From Allochromatium warmingii (GTDB taxonomy: Bacteria; Pseudomonadota; Gammaproteobacteria; Chromatiales; Chromatiaceae), in NCBI RefSeq assembly GCF_900107145.1, contig NZ_FNOW01000016.1, positions 1-60,974 of the forward strand: 60,974 nt of DNA, in the 5' to 3' direction. How positions within the stretch are numbered: position 1 is the first letter of the stretch; each line of letters starts with the position of its first letter. Positions 44,683-54,180 of the stretch are shown here, in pieces. Both the position numbers and the translations under genes were made by a program. A model generated the notes under the pieces. It was not told where the DNA came from and made no database searches. It worked only from the letters and a program-made list of their open reading frames with translations.

Positions 44683-45588
44683 TTAGAGCTTCCCTTCGTA
44701 AATCTTGACGTACTCACGGCGCAAGGTTTCATAACTGCGATTGAGGCGGGCGATAATCTTTTCTTTAATCGCCAGTTGCCCCAGTAGTAATTCTTTATCC
44801 TGCTGCAAGCTATTGCGCTCGGTGATGAGCTTTTGCGCTGATTTGCGATGCGTGTTGATCGTCACCTGAAGATTATGAATCCGCGCTTCAAAATCTTCGA
44901 AGATTTGCTCAAGCTGTTGGATATTGCGCTCGGTGGTGTGCGCCGCTTGCATGAACGCACTATTGTTTTCGGTGGCGGTGGTTAAATCTGCTTGTAGCGC
45001 GTCCATGTCAAGTTGACACCCTTCGCGGGCGGCCCGCACCCGCGCCATGAGCTGTTCTTGCGTCTGGATCATGTCCTGATAAGTGCGCTGCAAATTCTCG
45101 CCTTCAGGTAAGGTAGAGCGCCCGCGTTGGCATTGCTGCAACATGCCGTTAATTAGCTCAACTTCTCGACTTTCAGCCGCTGCATTCGCAGCGGTCTGTT
45201 CGGCGGGTGTGGCCGCAGGCGGCGCGGCGGTGCGCTGAGTGGTCGGGCGTGCGGTTACTTGCGTCAGCGCAGTTATGTAGCGGTCGATTAAGCCGATGAC
45301 TTCCGACCAAGCTTGATCTTCGGTCAGACGTTCATCCTGAAACGGCTTGGCGATGGCGCACAGGATTGCCAGATGACTGTCGCGCAATTCGGGCCGATCC
45401 GCGTGTTTGCTGTTAGTAGCGGCGATTTCGTCATCAATCAGGCGCTCGACGCGCACGCTGAGGCCGAGCCAAGTGCGCCGCTCTTGGCGCAAATGCCACC
45501 ATTTGATCCCGAAAACAATGGCAACAACCAGCACCACGGCCAACATTTCGGCCAGACTGTAAATCCAGACATACTGATTGAGCGCCAT
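44683..45588 (-). CDS. Membrane-anchored coiled-coil protein paired with a VWA protein
   Basis: A 301-residue protein with one N-terminal membrane helix (about residues 10-29), a basic boundary (WWHLRQERRTW), a helical globular part to about 110, an Ala/Pro/Thr-rich linker (115-135) and a long coiled coil to the C-terminus (about 140-300, rich in Gln/Glu/Leu). No enzymatic motif seen. Its start is 3 bp after the stop of the VWA gene, so the two are surely co-expressed. The large part should be cytoplasmic if the helix is a simple N-out anchor. Function unknown. Confidence 0.8.
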   Translation of the reverse strand: MALNQYVWIYSLAEMLAVVLVVAIVFGIKWWHLRQERRTWLGLSVRVERLIDDEIAATNSKHADRPELRDSHLAILCAIAKPFQDERLTEDQAWSEVIGLIDRYITALTQVTARPTTQRTAAPPAATPAEQTAANAAAESREVELINGMLQQCQRGRSTLPEGENLQRTYQDMIQTQEQLMARVRAAREGCQLDMDALQADLTTATENNSAFMQAAHTTERNIQQLEQIFEDFEARIHNLQVTINTHRKSAQKLITERNSLQQDKELLLGQLAIKEKIIARLNRSYETLRREYVKIYEGKL

Positions 45589-45591
45589 AAT

Positions 45592-47037
45592 TTAGAGCAC
45601 TCCTGAAGCGGAACTGGATTGGCTCGCGGTTGCGGCCTTACGGCGCTGTTGGCGTCGCCACCACCACAGCCCCGCGCCACTGCCGATAACCAGCAGTAAG
45701 ATGAGATTGGCTACGAGCACAATGCTCAGGGCGGCGACCTGTTCTTCATCAACCAGATCGTCAGCGGTCGCGGGTGGCTGATCGGCTGGCAATAGGCTCA
45801 TCGATAGGATCTTAGTGCGCTGAAAACTCTCGTGTTCGGCCATGACTTGAATCTGATAGGGGCCGGGCGCGGTCAACTGCAACTGACCTTGATACGACAC
45901 TGGCGTTTGCGCTGTGGTCAGCTCCGGGGTCAGCTCAACGCGATGCAGCGGCGTGCCAGTAGCGTCGAGCACAGTCGCGCTCAACAGCGTGGTGTCAGCT
46001 AACTGCGCATCTACAGCTTGACCGTGATAGACCAGCCGCGCCGTGACCGTCAGCGGTTGCCCGACGGTTGCGAGCACCGGCAAGGTCGCGCTTAAATCCA
46101 GATCGCTTTCGAGATAGGCGCGTTGATTGGGGTTGAGATTGCTGATTGCCCAGATGCCCGGCGTTGGATTCGTGATGACGATGTGATCAAAATGCGTGGT
46201 CGGGTGCCAGATTACACCCGCGCCCGGGGCGTCTGCGGTCAGGGTGCGTTGGCTCGGATCGGTGAGCGCCGTTGGGGGAGCGGTGTGATCACGCGGAATC
46301 AAGAGCTTGAGTTCACGCACATTGGCATCAACCGTGACCCGTCCGGCGACCACCGGCGCGGTCAATGGCTGATCGGTTTGCTCAAATAATTTGACGAAAG
46401 CGAGATAAATATCTTCAGGATGCTCGGCGCGTAGTGCTTGGCCGCCGGTGGAATCGGTGAGCAAATGCAGAAAATCACTATCCCCTTCGGGCGAAAAGGC
46501 GACACCGTGAATCTGGATGCCAGCGGCTTGATAGCGCGGAATCCAGGTGTTGATGATCTCGGCGCGGGCGGCATTGGTCGCCGCGTCTGAGCCGAGATTG
46601 AGTTGCCCGTCGGTGAAAATCAGCAGCAGCCGTTTCGTGGTTACATCGCGTTTGGCCGCGTTGAATTGCTGATAGGCGGTGCGCAGAGCCGCGCCAAAAT
46701 CGGTGCGGGTGCCGTTCATCACCAGCGACTGAATCTGTTCAATCGCCGACTGGCGTTGGGTGTCGGCGTCGAGTACCTTCAGATCGCGCAGCAGTGGCGC
46801 ATCCTGTCCAAAAGTTAGCAGTCCGAGCCGATCTGTCGGGTTCAAGAGTTCCGTAAATAGCGTTGCGCCCTGCAAACTGTCGCGCCCCGGATCGTTATTG
46901 TTCATGCTCAACGAGCGATCCAGCGCCAAAATAACATCTGTACTTGCTTGGGCGGATGCGATTCCGAACCCAAACATAAGAGCCAGCACCAACCAGCCGC
47001 TGGCGGCCAATCGGGGCGCGTTCGGTAGCGATGGCAT
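45592..47037 (-). CDS. Exported von Willebrand factor A domain protein
   Basis: A 481-residue protein with a signal peptide (cleavage likely near AQA-ST), a VWA domain with an intact metal-ion site (D40-x-S42-x-S44 in DRSLS, T111 in GTRTDFG, D142 in FTDGQ), a beta-rich region (about 230-410) resembling Ig-like or CARDB-like folds, one membrane helix (about 435-460) and a short basic, Ser-rich cytoplasmic tail. It should therefore be a periplasmic adhesion or sensing module tethered to the inner membrane. Its only partner is the adjacent coiled-coil protein; no MoxR ATPase or BatB/D gene is next to it. Confidence 0.83.
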   Translation of the reverse strand: MPSLPNAPRLAASGWLVLALMFGFGIASAQASTDVILALDRSLSMNNNDPGRDSLQGATLFTELLNPTDRLGLLTFGQDAPLLRDLKVLDADTQRQSAIEQIQSLVMNGTRTDFGAALRTAYQQFNAAKRDVTTKRLLLIFTDGQLNLGSDAATNAARAEIINTWIPRYQAAGIQIHGVAFSPEGDSDFLHLLTDSTGGQALRAEHPEDIYLAFVKLFEQTDQPLTAPVVAGRVTVDANVRELKLLIPRDHTAPPTALTDPSQRTLTADAPGAGVIWHPTTHFDHIVITNPTPGIWAISNLNPNQRAYLESDLDLSATLPVLATVGQPLTVTARLVYHGQAVDAQLADTTLLSATVLDATGTPLHRVELTPELTTAQTPVSYQGQLQLTAPGPYQIQVMAEHESFQRTKILSMSLLPADQPPATADDLVDEEQVAALSIVLVANLILLLVIGSGAGLWWWRRQQRRKAATASQSSSASGVL

Positions 47038-47240
47038 GATGACTCTCCATCAGACAGGATTGCGATTGAACGAACCGAGGGTGGAATAAACAGCTTGTAG
47101 ATTGCGCGGTCACAATCAGTGCCTGTTGCATCCTACACAATCATAGCTGTCGGCGTGAAATCGAGCCGACAAACACTCGTCTGCATCTCACTTCGACAGT
47201 AACGCACTTTTGACCCCGCGCTTAAGGAGGCGCACCCGGT

Positions 47241-47846
47241 ATGCCCCGCGTTGATACGGAAATTTTTTATCGCAGTGCGCTCGACACTCATGGCGAAACC
47301 GCCGAGGGCGTGCAGTGGAATTCGACCGAAACCCAAGAAGTGCGCTTTCGCGTCCTGCGCTCATTTTTGCCGCCGGATATCTCGCGGCTGACGCTGGTCG
47401 ATGCCGGATGCGGTTTCGGCGATCTTTATAGCTATCTGGAGCGTAGCGGCGAGCGCCCGCGCCGCTATATCGGGCTGGATGTGATGGAACCAATGGTCGA
47501 GGCGGCGCGACGGCGCACCGGCTGTGAGATTCAGGTGCTCGATATTCTCGACGCGACGACTACGCTCCCCGAAGCGGATGTTTATCTGTGTAGCGGGGCG
47601 ATGAATACCTTTACCCGCGAGGAAACGCGGCGCTTTATCGAACGCTGTCTGGATGCCAGCCGTCATGGATTCGTGTTCAATCTGCTCAAAGGCTGGGACA
47701 CCTCGCCGATTTATAATCTCTATTTACCGCGAGAAATCAAACGGTTAGCCCAAGATTTGGACGTTGAATACCAGTTTCAGGAAGGCTATCTAGCTGGAGA
47801 TTTCAGCGCCGCGTTCTGGAAGCAGCCGTTTGGCAAGCGGGTATAA
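47241..47846 (+). CDS. Class I SAM-dependent methyltransferase
   Basis: A 201-residue methyltransferase with motif I LVDAGCGFGDLYSYLE, a motif II acidic strand (RYIGLDVMEPMV) and GCEIQVLDILD. The substrate is not identifiable; the C-terminal YNLYLPREIKRLAQ and AAFWKQPFGKRV are typical of a conserved small family. A strong AAGGAGG lies about 10 bases before the ATG. It lies 33 bp upstream of serS, so it may share its transcript. Confidence 0.85.
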   Translation: MPRVDTEIFYRSALDTHGETAEGVQWNSTETQEVRFRVLRSFLPPDISRLTLVDAGCGFGDLYSYLERSGERPRRYIGLDVMEPMVEAARRRTGCEIQVLDILDATTTLPEADVYLCSGAMNTFTREETRRFIERCLDASRHGFVFNLLKGWDTSPIYNLYLPREIKRLAQDLDVEYQFQEGYLAGDFSAAFWKQPFGKRV

Positions 47847-47876
47847 TTCGCCATTTTCTCGCTGGTAGCAGGATAA

Positions 47877-49154
<1,278 letters not shown>

Positions 49155-49163
49155 GCACACTCG

Positions 49164-49673
49164 ATGATGAACAGCGCCGAACTCGCCGCCGAATTGGGCA
49201 TGAATGTCTGGATCTTCATCGCCCTGTGCGCGGTGCTGTGGCCGAGTTTTCATCTGCTGGCTGGCTATGTGGCACAACGTCTGCCGCTCGCTTGGCTGAC
49301 GCGCTGGCCGATCATTCGCGCCAGCTACGGCTGGGAACACGGCGGGCGCTGCTATGAATGGCTGCGGATTCGGGCGTGGAAAGATCATCTGCCCGAAGCG
49401 GGCGGGCTGCTGCGCGATGGATTTGCTAAACGCCAGCTTGCGTCCGCCGAGCTGGACTATCTCGACCGCTTTGCCCGCGAGACCAGCCGTGCTGAGTTCG
49501 GGCATTGGCTGACTTGGGCGCTGGCGCTGACTTTTTTTCTGTGGACGCCGTGGTGGATGGGCGTGTTCATGCTCATCTATGCTGGCGTTATAAACTTGCC
49601 ATTTATCTTGATTCAACGCTATAACCGAGCACGATTGCGGCGGTTGCTGCGACGGCTAAACGGCTCGGTTTGA
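49164..49673 (+). CDS. CrtO-like (glycosyl-diaponeurosporenoate acyltransferase family) membrane protein
   Basis: A 169-residue membrane protein with an N-terminal helix (about 13-36) and a C-terminal pair of helices (about 113-150). The central KDHLPEAGGLLRDGFAK, the ETSRAEFGHWLTW segment and the ending NLPFILIQRYNRARL resemble staphylococcal CrtO, which acylates a glycosylated carotenoid. CrtO-like proteins are widespread outside that pathway, so the substrate here is open. No carotenoid genes are near. It starts 9 bp after serS, so it is probably co-transcribed. ATG 49164 and ATG 49167 are equivalent. Confidence 0.72.
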   Translation: MMNSAELAAELGMNVWIFIALCAVLWPSFHLLAGYVAQRLPLAWLTRWPIIRASYGWEHGGRCYEWLRIRAWKDHLPEAGGLLRDGFAKRQLASAELDYLDRFARETSRAEFGHWLTWALALTFFLWTPWWMGVFMLIYAGVINLPFILIQRYNRARLRRLLRRLNGSV

Positions 49674-50036
49674 TCGTGTCAGATTTGCGAACCAGTGCCG
49701 AGTTTAGCGGTCAGCGTTGTGCTACTGTTTCAATCATGGATCGGATCGAATCGTGCCCCGCTGATCTGCATGCGGCGATCTGTTCAGCGACGGCTTATCC
49801 TGATTTCTAGCTGTGCGTCCTTTGGCGGCCTGTAGTATGTGGCCGCCCTTTTTTGCACGATCCAACCGCTATCCCCCTACCTGAGCACCCCCATTGATCC
49901 GGGGTACGCCCGCCGCGATGTCCACTTCGCTGGTTACAGTATACTGGCACAGCGTTCACGCGAACGCTTCTAGGCGCTCGTTCGCGCACGCTTCACCGAT
50001 GGTTTTTTTCACTCAAGCGCCATGATGGAATTCCAG
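49674..50036 (+). other. Gene-free stretch with terminator and possible small RNA
   Basis: 363 bp between the acyltransferase-like gene and the EF-G paralogue. A GTG-initiated 44-codon frame (49676-49810) is present but has no ribosome-binding site and no recognisable content. A strong terminator lies at 49824-49854, some 150 bases past the preceding stop, which leaves room for a long 3' end or a small RNA. The remaining part holds palindromic GAACGCTTC/GCGTTC-type pieces near 49954-49985. Confidence 0.4.
49824..49854 (+). terminator. Intrinsic terminator
   Basis: Perfect stem GGCGGCC-N10-GGCCGCC followed by CTTTTTT on the plus strand. Confidence 0.9.
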
Positions 50037-52082
50037 ATGTCTGACTACAATGCCGAGGACGTCCGCAATATCGCCTTAGTCGGTCATGCCGGCGGCGGCA
50101 AGACCACGCTGGTGGAGGCGCTGCTGGCGGCCACCGGCGTCATCAATGTGCAGGGCAATATCGCCAAAGGCACCACGGTCTGCGACTTTGACCCGATGGA
50201 AAAAGCCTTGCAGCACTCGCTCGATGCCGCGATCACCAGCTTTACCACACACGGCAAGCATATCAATCTGCTTGACACCCCCGGCTATCCCGATTTTCTT
50301 GGGCGTAGCCTCTCGGTGCTGCCAGCGGTCGAAACCGCCGCACTGGTGATCAACGCGCAGGCGGGCATCGAACCGATGACCACGCGCCTGATGAAAGCAG
50401 TGGACAATCGGCAGTTATGCCGCCTGATTATCGTCAACCAGATTGACGCCGAGCAGGTTGATCTCGGGCAATTGACCGCCCAGATCCGCGAGACTTTCGG
50501 CCCTGAATGTCTGCCGATCAATCTGCCCGCCGATCATGGGCGGCGCGTGGTCGATTGCTTTTTTCAGCCCAGCGGCGCGGCGACGGATTTTTCATCGGTC
50601 GCCGAGGCCCACAGCCAGATCATTGACCAAGTCGTTGAGGTCGATGAAGACCTGATGGCGCTCTATTTAGAGCAGGGTCAAGAGCTGCAACCCGAACAGC
50701 TCCATGACCCCTTTGAAGCGGCGCTGCGCGAAGCGCATTTAATGCCGATTTGTTATGTCTCGGCGCAAACCGGCGCGGGGATTCCCGAACTGTTGGAAAT
50801 TCTGACGCGATTGATGCCGAATCCGGCTGAAGGTAATCCGCCGCCATTTCTCAAGGGCGAGGGCGCGGCGCTAGAGCCGGTGCCGGTTCATCCCGATCCA
50901 ACGCGGCACGCGATTGCGCATGTATTCAAGATCATCAATGACCCCTATCGCGGCAAAATCGGCATGTTCCGCGTGCATCAGGGGCGCATTACGCCGGCGA
51001 GTCAGTTATTCATCGGCGATGCGCGTAAGCCATTTAAGGTCAATCATCTCTATCGTGTACATGGCAATGATCTGATTGAAGTCGATGAAGGGGTGCCGGG
51101 CGATATTTTGGCCGTGACCCGCGTCGATGATCTGTATTTTGATGCTGTGCTCCATGATTCGCACGACGAGGATCATTTCCATCTATCGACGCTCGAATGT
51201 CCGGTGCCGTTATTCGGTTTGGCAATCACGACGACCAAGCGCGGCGATGAACAGAAATTAACCGAGGCACTGAATAAATTGCGCTCGGAAGATCCCTGTT
51301 TTCATATTGAGCATAATGCCAACACCAATGAAACCGTTGTGCGCGGTTTAGGTGAAGCGCATCTCAAGGTGGTCTTGCGGCGTTTATCTGAGCAATTTCA
51401 TGTCGAGGTTGAAACCCATCCGCCGCGTATTCCGTATCGTGAAACGATTATGGGTCAGGCGGAGGGTCATTATCGCCATAAAAAACAGACTGGCGGTGCT
51501 GGGCAATTCGGCGAAGTCTATTTGCGCGTTGAGCCATTAGCACGGGGCGCAGGCTTTGAATTTGTCGATGCGGTTGTCGGCGGTGCGATTCCGGGGAATT
51601 TTATTCCGTCGATTGAAAAGGGCGTGCGTCAGGTATTAGATGAGGGCGCGATTGCCGGCTATCCGTTGCAAGATGTTCGGGTAACGGTATACGACGGTAA
51701 ATATCATGCGGTTGATTCCAAAGATATTGCCTTTGCCACCGCTGGACGCAAAGCTTTTATTGATGCGGTACTGAAAGCGCAGCCGGTGATTTTGGAGCCG
51801 ATTGTCAAACTCCGTATTACCACGCCCGGATCAGCAATGGGTGATTTAGCCGGTGATTTATCGAGTCGGCGTGGGCGAATCAATGGCAGTGATGCCAAGA
51901 GTCGCGGGCGGGTGGTCATTGAAGGTGAAGCGCCGCTGGCGGAATTAGATGGCTATGATGCGCGGCTGAAATCGCTCACCGGCGGTGAGGGCACCTATAG
52001 TCTGGAATTGAGTCATTATGATCCGGTGCCGGGTCAGATTCAGAAGCAGATGATGGAGGCGTATCAGCGGGCGGAGGATTGA
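50037..52082 (+). CDS. Elongation factor G-like translational GTPase paralogue
   Basis: A 681-residue EF-G-type protein with all five domains (G domain, then GKIGMFRVHQGRI in domain II, NTNETVVRGLGEAHLKVVL in III, a GGAGQFGEVYLRV stretch in IV and a C-terminal SLELSHYDPVPG). G1 is GHAGGGKT. G3 is DTPGYPD, with Tyr where EF-G has the catalytic His, and G4 is NQID instead of NKxD. The canonical switch I RGIT is also replaced. It belongs to the EF-G-2-like group, whose role is unclear, and is not in a ribosomal-protein operon. ATG 50037 follows GGA by seven bases; ATG 50022 is an alternative. Confidence 0.85.
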   Translation: MSDYNAEDVRNIALVGHAGGGKTTLVEALLAATGVINVQGNIAKGTTVCDFDPMEKALQHSLDAAITSFTTHGKHINLLDTPGYPDFLGRSLSVLPAVETAALVINAQAGIEPMTTRLMKAVDNRQLCRLIIVNQIDAEQVDLGQLTAQIRETFGPECLPINLPADHGRRVVDCFFQPSGAATDFSSVAEAHSQIIDQVVEVDEDLMALYLEQGQELQPEQLHDPFEAALREAHLMPICYVSAQTGAGIPELLEILTRLMPNPAEGNPPPFLKGEGAALEPVPVHPDPTRHAIAHVFKIINDPYRGKIGMFRVHQGRITPASQLFIGDARKPFKVNHLYRVHGNDLIEVDEGVPGDILAVTRVDDLYFDAVLHDSHDEDHFHLSTLECPVPLFGLAITTTKRGDEQKLTEALNKLRSEDPCFHIEHNANTNETVVRGLGEAHLKVVLRRLSEQFHVEVETHPPRIPYRETIMGQAEGHYRHKKQTGGAGQFGEVYLRVEPLARGAGFEFVDAVVGGAIPGNFIPSIEKGVRQVLDEGAIAGYPLQDVRVTVYDGKYHAVDSKDIAFATAGRKAFIDAVLKAQPVILEPIVKLRITTPGSAMGDLAGDLSSRRGRINGSDAKSRGRVVIEGEAPLAELDGYDARLKSLTGGEGTYSLELSHYDPVPGQIQKQMMEAYQRAED

Positions 52083-52116
52083 GCGCCGCCGCTACGCTAA
52101 CCAAATAACCGGCAGT

Positions 52117-52153
52117 ACGGCGGGCACACATAACGCACACTGCCCGTCGTTTT
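52117..52153 (+). terminator. Intrinsic terminator after the EF-G paralogue
   Basis: ACGGCGGGCA-N14-TGCCCGTCGT stem with one G-T pair, followed by TTTTG, 34 bp past the stop. Confidence 0.75.
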
Positions 52154-52270
52154 GTGTGTGCGTGCGGTTCGCAACTTGGGAAAATCCCTATCTAGGGATT
52201 TCCCTTATATCGCGTTTTGCAATACCATTGCAGCCATCTTGCTTTGTAGTGCATACACGAGAACGCGAAC

Positions 52271-52906
52271 ATGCGCACTTTGTCAACTGCCATGCTGGCC
52301 GCGATTATTCCGACCATCCTGACCGCTTCACACGCTGTCCCGCGCCTCAGCGACACGCCGCCACTCAGTCAGGAAGCGCCCCAACCCCAAATAGCGGCTA
52401 CCACTAAACCCCATAAACCCCGACCGAGCAAACCGCAACCGCGTCATAAAACTGCCGTCAAGGTCAACCTCAACCCCACGCTCGATCAGGATTTACACTG
52501 TCTGGCGCTCAACATCTATCACGAAGCCCGCTCAGAGCCGGAATCCGGCCAAATTGCCGTCGCCCGTGTCACCCTCAACCGCGTCCAATCCGAGGCATTT
52601 CCCAAATCGGTCTGTGGTGTGGTCAAACAGGGCGGCAACAAACGCAACCGCTGCCAGTTTTCTTGGTGGTGCGATGGCCAGCCGGATGACCCGACCGAAG
52701 CACACGCTTGGCAACGTTCCTTAGAAATCAGCCGCCGCGTGCTCGCCGACGAAGTGCCCGACCCGACCAACGGCGCACTCTACTATCACACCGATTACGT
52801 CAAGCCCAAATGGTCGCGGCAATTCCAGCGCACCACGCGCATCGGGCGACATTTGTTCTATCGTCCCGGCCAGAAGAATACCAATACAGCAGTTCATTCC
52901 GGCTGA
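52271..52906 (+). CDS. SleB-like cell wall hydrolase
   Basis: A 211-residue exported protein: signal peptide (MRTLSTAMLAAIIPTILTA, cleavage near SHA), a Pro/Lys-rich linker (about 30-65) and a Hydrolase_2/SleB domain with the catalytic Glu in LNIYHEARSEP, VARVTLNRV and CQFSWWCDG. The family cleaves peptidoglycan glycan strands; in proteobacteria it serves wall remodelling rather than spore germination. The last 13 bp overlap the convergent DedA gene. Confidence 0.9.
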   Translation: MRTLSTAMLAAIIPTILTASHAVPRLSDTPPLSQEAPQPQIAATTKPHKPRPSKPQPRHKTAVKVNLNPTLDQDLHCLALNIYHEARSEPESGQIAVARVTLNRVQSEAFPKSVCGVVKQGGNKRNRCQFSWWCDGQPDDPTEAHAWQRSLEISRRVLADEVPDPTNGALYYHTDYVKPKWSRQFQRTTRIGRHLFYRPGQKNTNTAVHSG

Positions 52907-53493
52907 CGCCGCCGCATCCATAGCACATAAATCAGCAGCATGAGCGCGACGCCGATTAAGGTCGCGCTAGTTGCTAATGTCAGGTGCTCACGAATGAGCG
53001 CCGCGTTATCGCCAATCACATAGCCCAACGCAATCAATACCAGCGACCACAGCCCCGCGCCTAAAGCGGTGTAAAGCGCGAATGGAATTAACGGCATCCG
53101 CGCTAATCCAGCCGGAATTGAAATCAGTTGGCGAATCCCCGGAATTAACCGTCCGGTAAAGGTCGAAATAGCTCCATGACGCGCAAAAAAGCGGTCAGTT
53201 TTATGGAGCGTCGGCGGTGAAATCAGCACATAGCGCCCATAGCGTTCCAAAAATGGCCGCCCGACCCAGAGTGCCAGCCCATAATTGACAAACGCGCCAA
53301 TTAACGATCCCAGCAGCGACGCGATGAGCACCAATAATGGATTCATGATCCCTTGCTGCGCTAAATAGCCCGCCGGAATCAGCACCACTTCACTCGGAAA
53401 CGGAATAAAGCTCGACTCAATAGCCATGAGCAGCACAATACCCGCATAGCTCCAATCTGCAACTGCTGCGACTAGCCAGTCGAGCATCATCAT
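52894..53493 (-). CDS. DedA family membrane protein
   Basis: A 199-residue inner-membrane protein of the DedA/VTT superfamily. The family motifs are present: the E-x-FIPFPSE-type stretch (ESSFIPFPSEVVLIPAGYLA) and the FTGRLIPGIRQLISIPAGLARM segment with its key Arg. DedA proteins flip polyprenyl phosphate or phospholipids and matter for membrane-potential homeostasis. Three consecutive ATGs begin the frame. The 3' ends of this gene and sleB overlap by 13 bp. Confidence 0.92.
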   Translation of the reverse strand: MMMLDWLVAAVADWSYAGIVLLMAIESSFIPFPSEVVLIPAGYLAQQGIMNPLLVLIASLLGSLIGAFVNYGLALWVGRPFLERYGRYVLISPPTLHKTDRFFARHGAISTFTGRLIPGIRQLISIPAGLARMPLIPFALYTALGAGLWSLVLIALGYVIGDNAALIREHLTLATSATLIGVALMLLIYVLWMRRRQPE

Positions 53494-53510
53494 TTATTTT
53501 GCCTCATCTG

Positions 53511-53798
53511 TCAGTCTGCAATAGCTTTAATCACGACTTGCGGATTTTTATCAACCACTTTTAGCAAAATTCGCGCTGATCCGCGCGGTATTTTTGACCC
53601 TTGTTCCCAATGCTTTAATGTATTGAGAGAAATACCTAGGGTGGCGCAAAAGCGTTGCGGATTCATGCCAGTCTTTTCGCGAATGGCTTTAACGTTTAAG
53701 CAATCTGGAGCATGTTCAATAACATGACGCGATTGCCCTTGAGCATGAGATTTAGCATCATTGAGGCCCGACATGATTTCAATGAAGGCATTGCTCAT
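53511..53798 (-). CDS. HTH antitoxin of a RelE/HigB-type pair
   Basis: A 95-residue protein with a C-terminal XRE-type helix-turn-helix (IREKTGMNPQRFCATLGISL, then NTLKHWEQGSKIPRGSA), typical of HigA/NadS antitoxins that also repress their operon. ATG 53798 has GGAG eight bases upstream; a GTG sits just before it. It overlaps the 3' end of the toxin gene by 20 bp, toxin first, which is the higBA order. Confidence 0.85.
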   Translation of the reverse strand: MSNAFIEIMSGLNDAKSHAQGQSRHVIEHAPDCLNVKAIREKTGMNPQRFCATLGISLNTLKHWEQGSKIPRGSARILLKVVDKNPQVVIKAIAD

Positions 53799-54132
53799 CA
53801 CGTTTTCTCCAGAATTGCACTAATTCTTCAACAGCTTTTGCTAAAAGCTGCTTTTCTTTTGCCGAAATATTAGCTTTCTCGTTTTTCCCGAATGCCGCTA
53901 ATAGATATAGCGGCATCATATCGCTGTGAAAGTAATAAATAACGCGAATACCAGAACGCTTGCCGCTATCCTGTCGCGCCCATCGCAGTTTACGGATACC
54001 ACCACTACCTTGAATTAAAACGCCTGAATTTGGATGTTCGGCTAAATACGAAATCAATTCCATACGTTCTTCCAAAGAGAGTAGTGTTGCGATCTTTTTT
54101 TGGAACGGCCCAGTTTCAGCGACAGTAATCAT
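53779..54132 (-). CDS. RelE/HigB-type toxin
   Basis: A 117-residue toxin-like protein. The family pattern is GIRKLRWARQDSGKRSGIRVIYYF, followed by LYLLAAFGKNEKANISAKEKQ (RelE/HigB2 or YgiU-like); toxins of this group cut mRNA at the ribosome. No chaperone gene is beside it. The pair lies between dedA and argH with no mobile element signs. Probably intact. Confidence 0.85.
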   Translation of the reverse strand: MITVAETGPFQKKIATLLSLEERMELISYLAEHPNSGVLIQGSGGIRKLRWARQDSGKRSGIRVIYYFHSDMMPLYLLAAFGKNEKANISAKEKQLLAKAVEELVQFWRKRDEQCLH

Positions 54133-54180
54133 GACATATTCAGTTACCAGCTTTTTTAGTCGCTATTGAGGGTTGGATTT

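Noticed and set aside
49676-49810. 44-codon GTG-initiated frame
   Set aside because: No ribosome-binding site, no recognisable protein features, and it lies in a likely untranslated 3' region.
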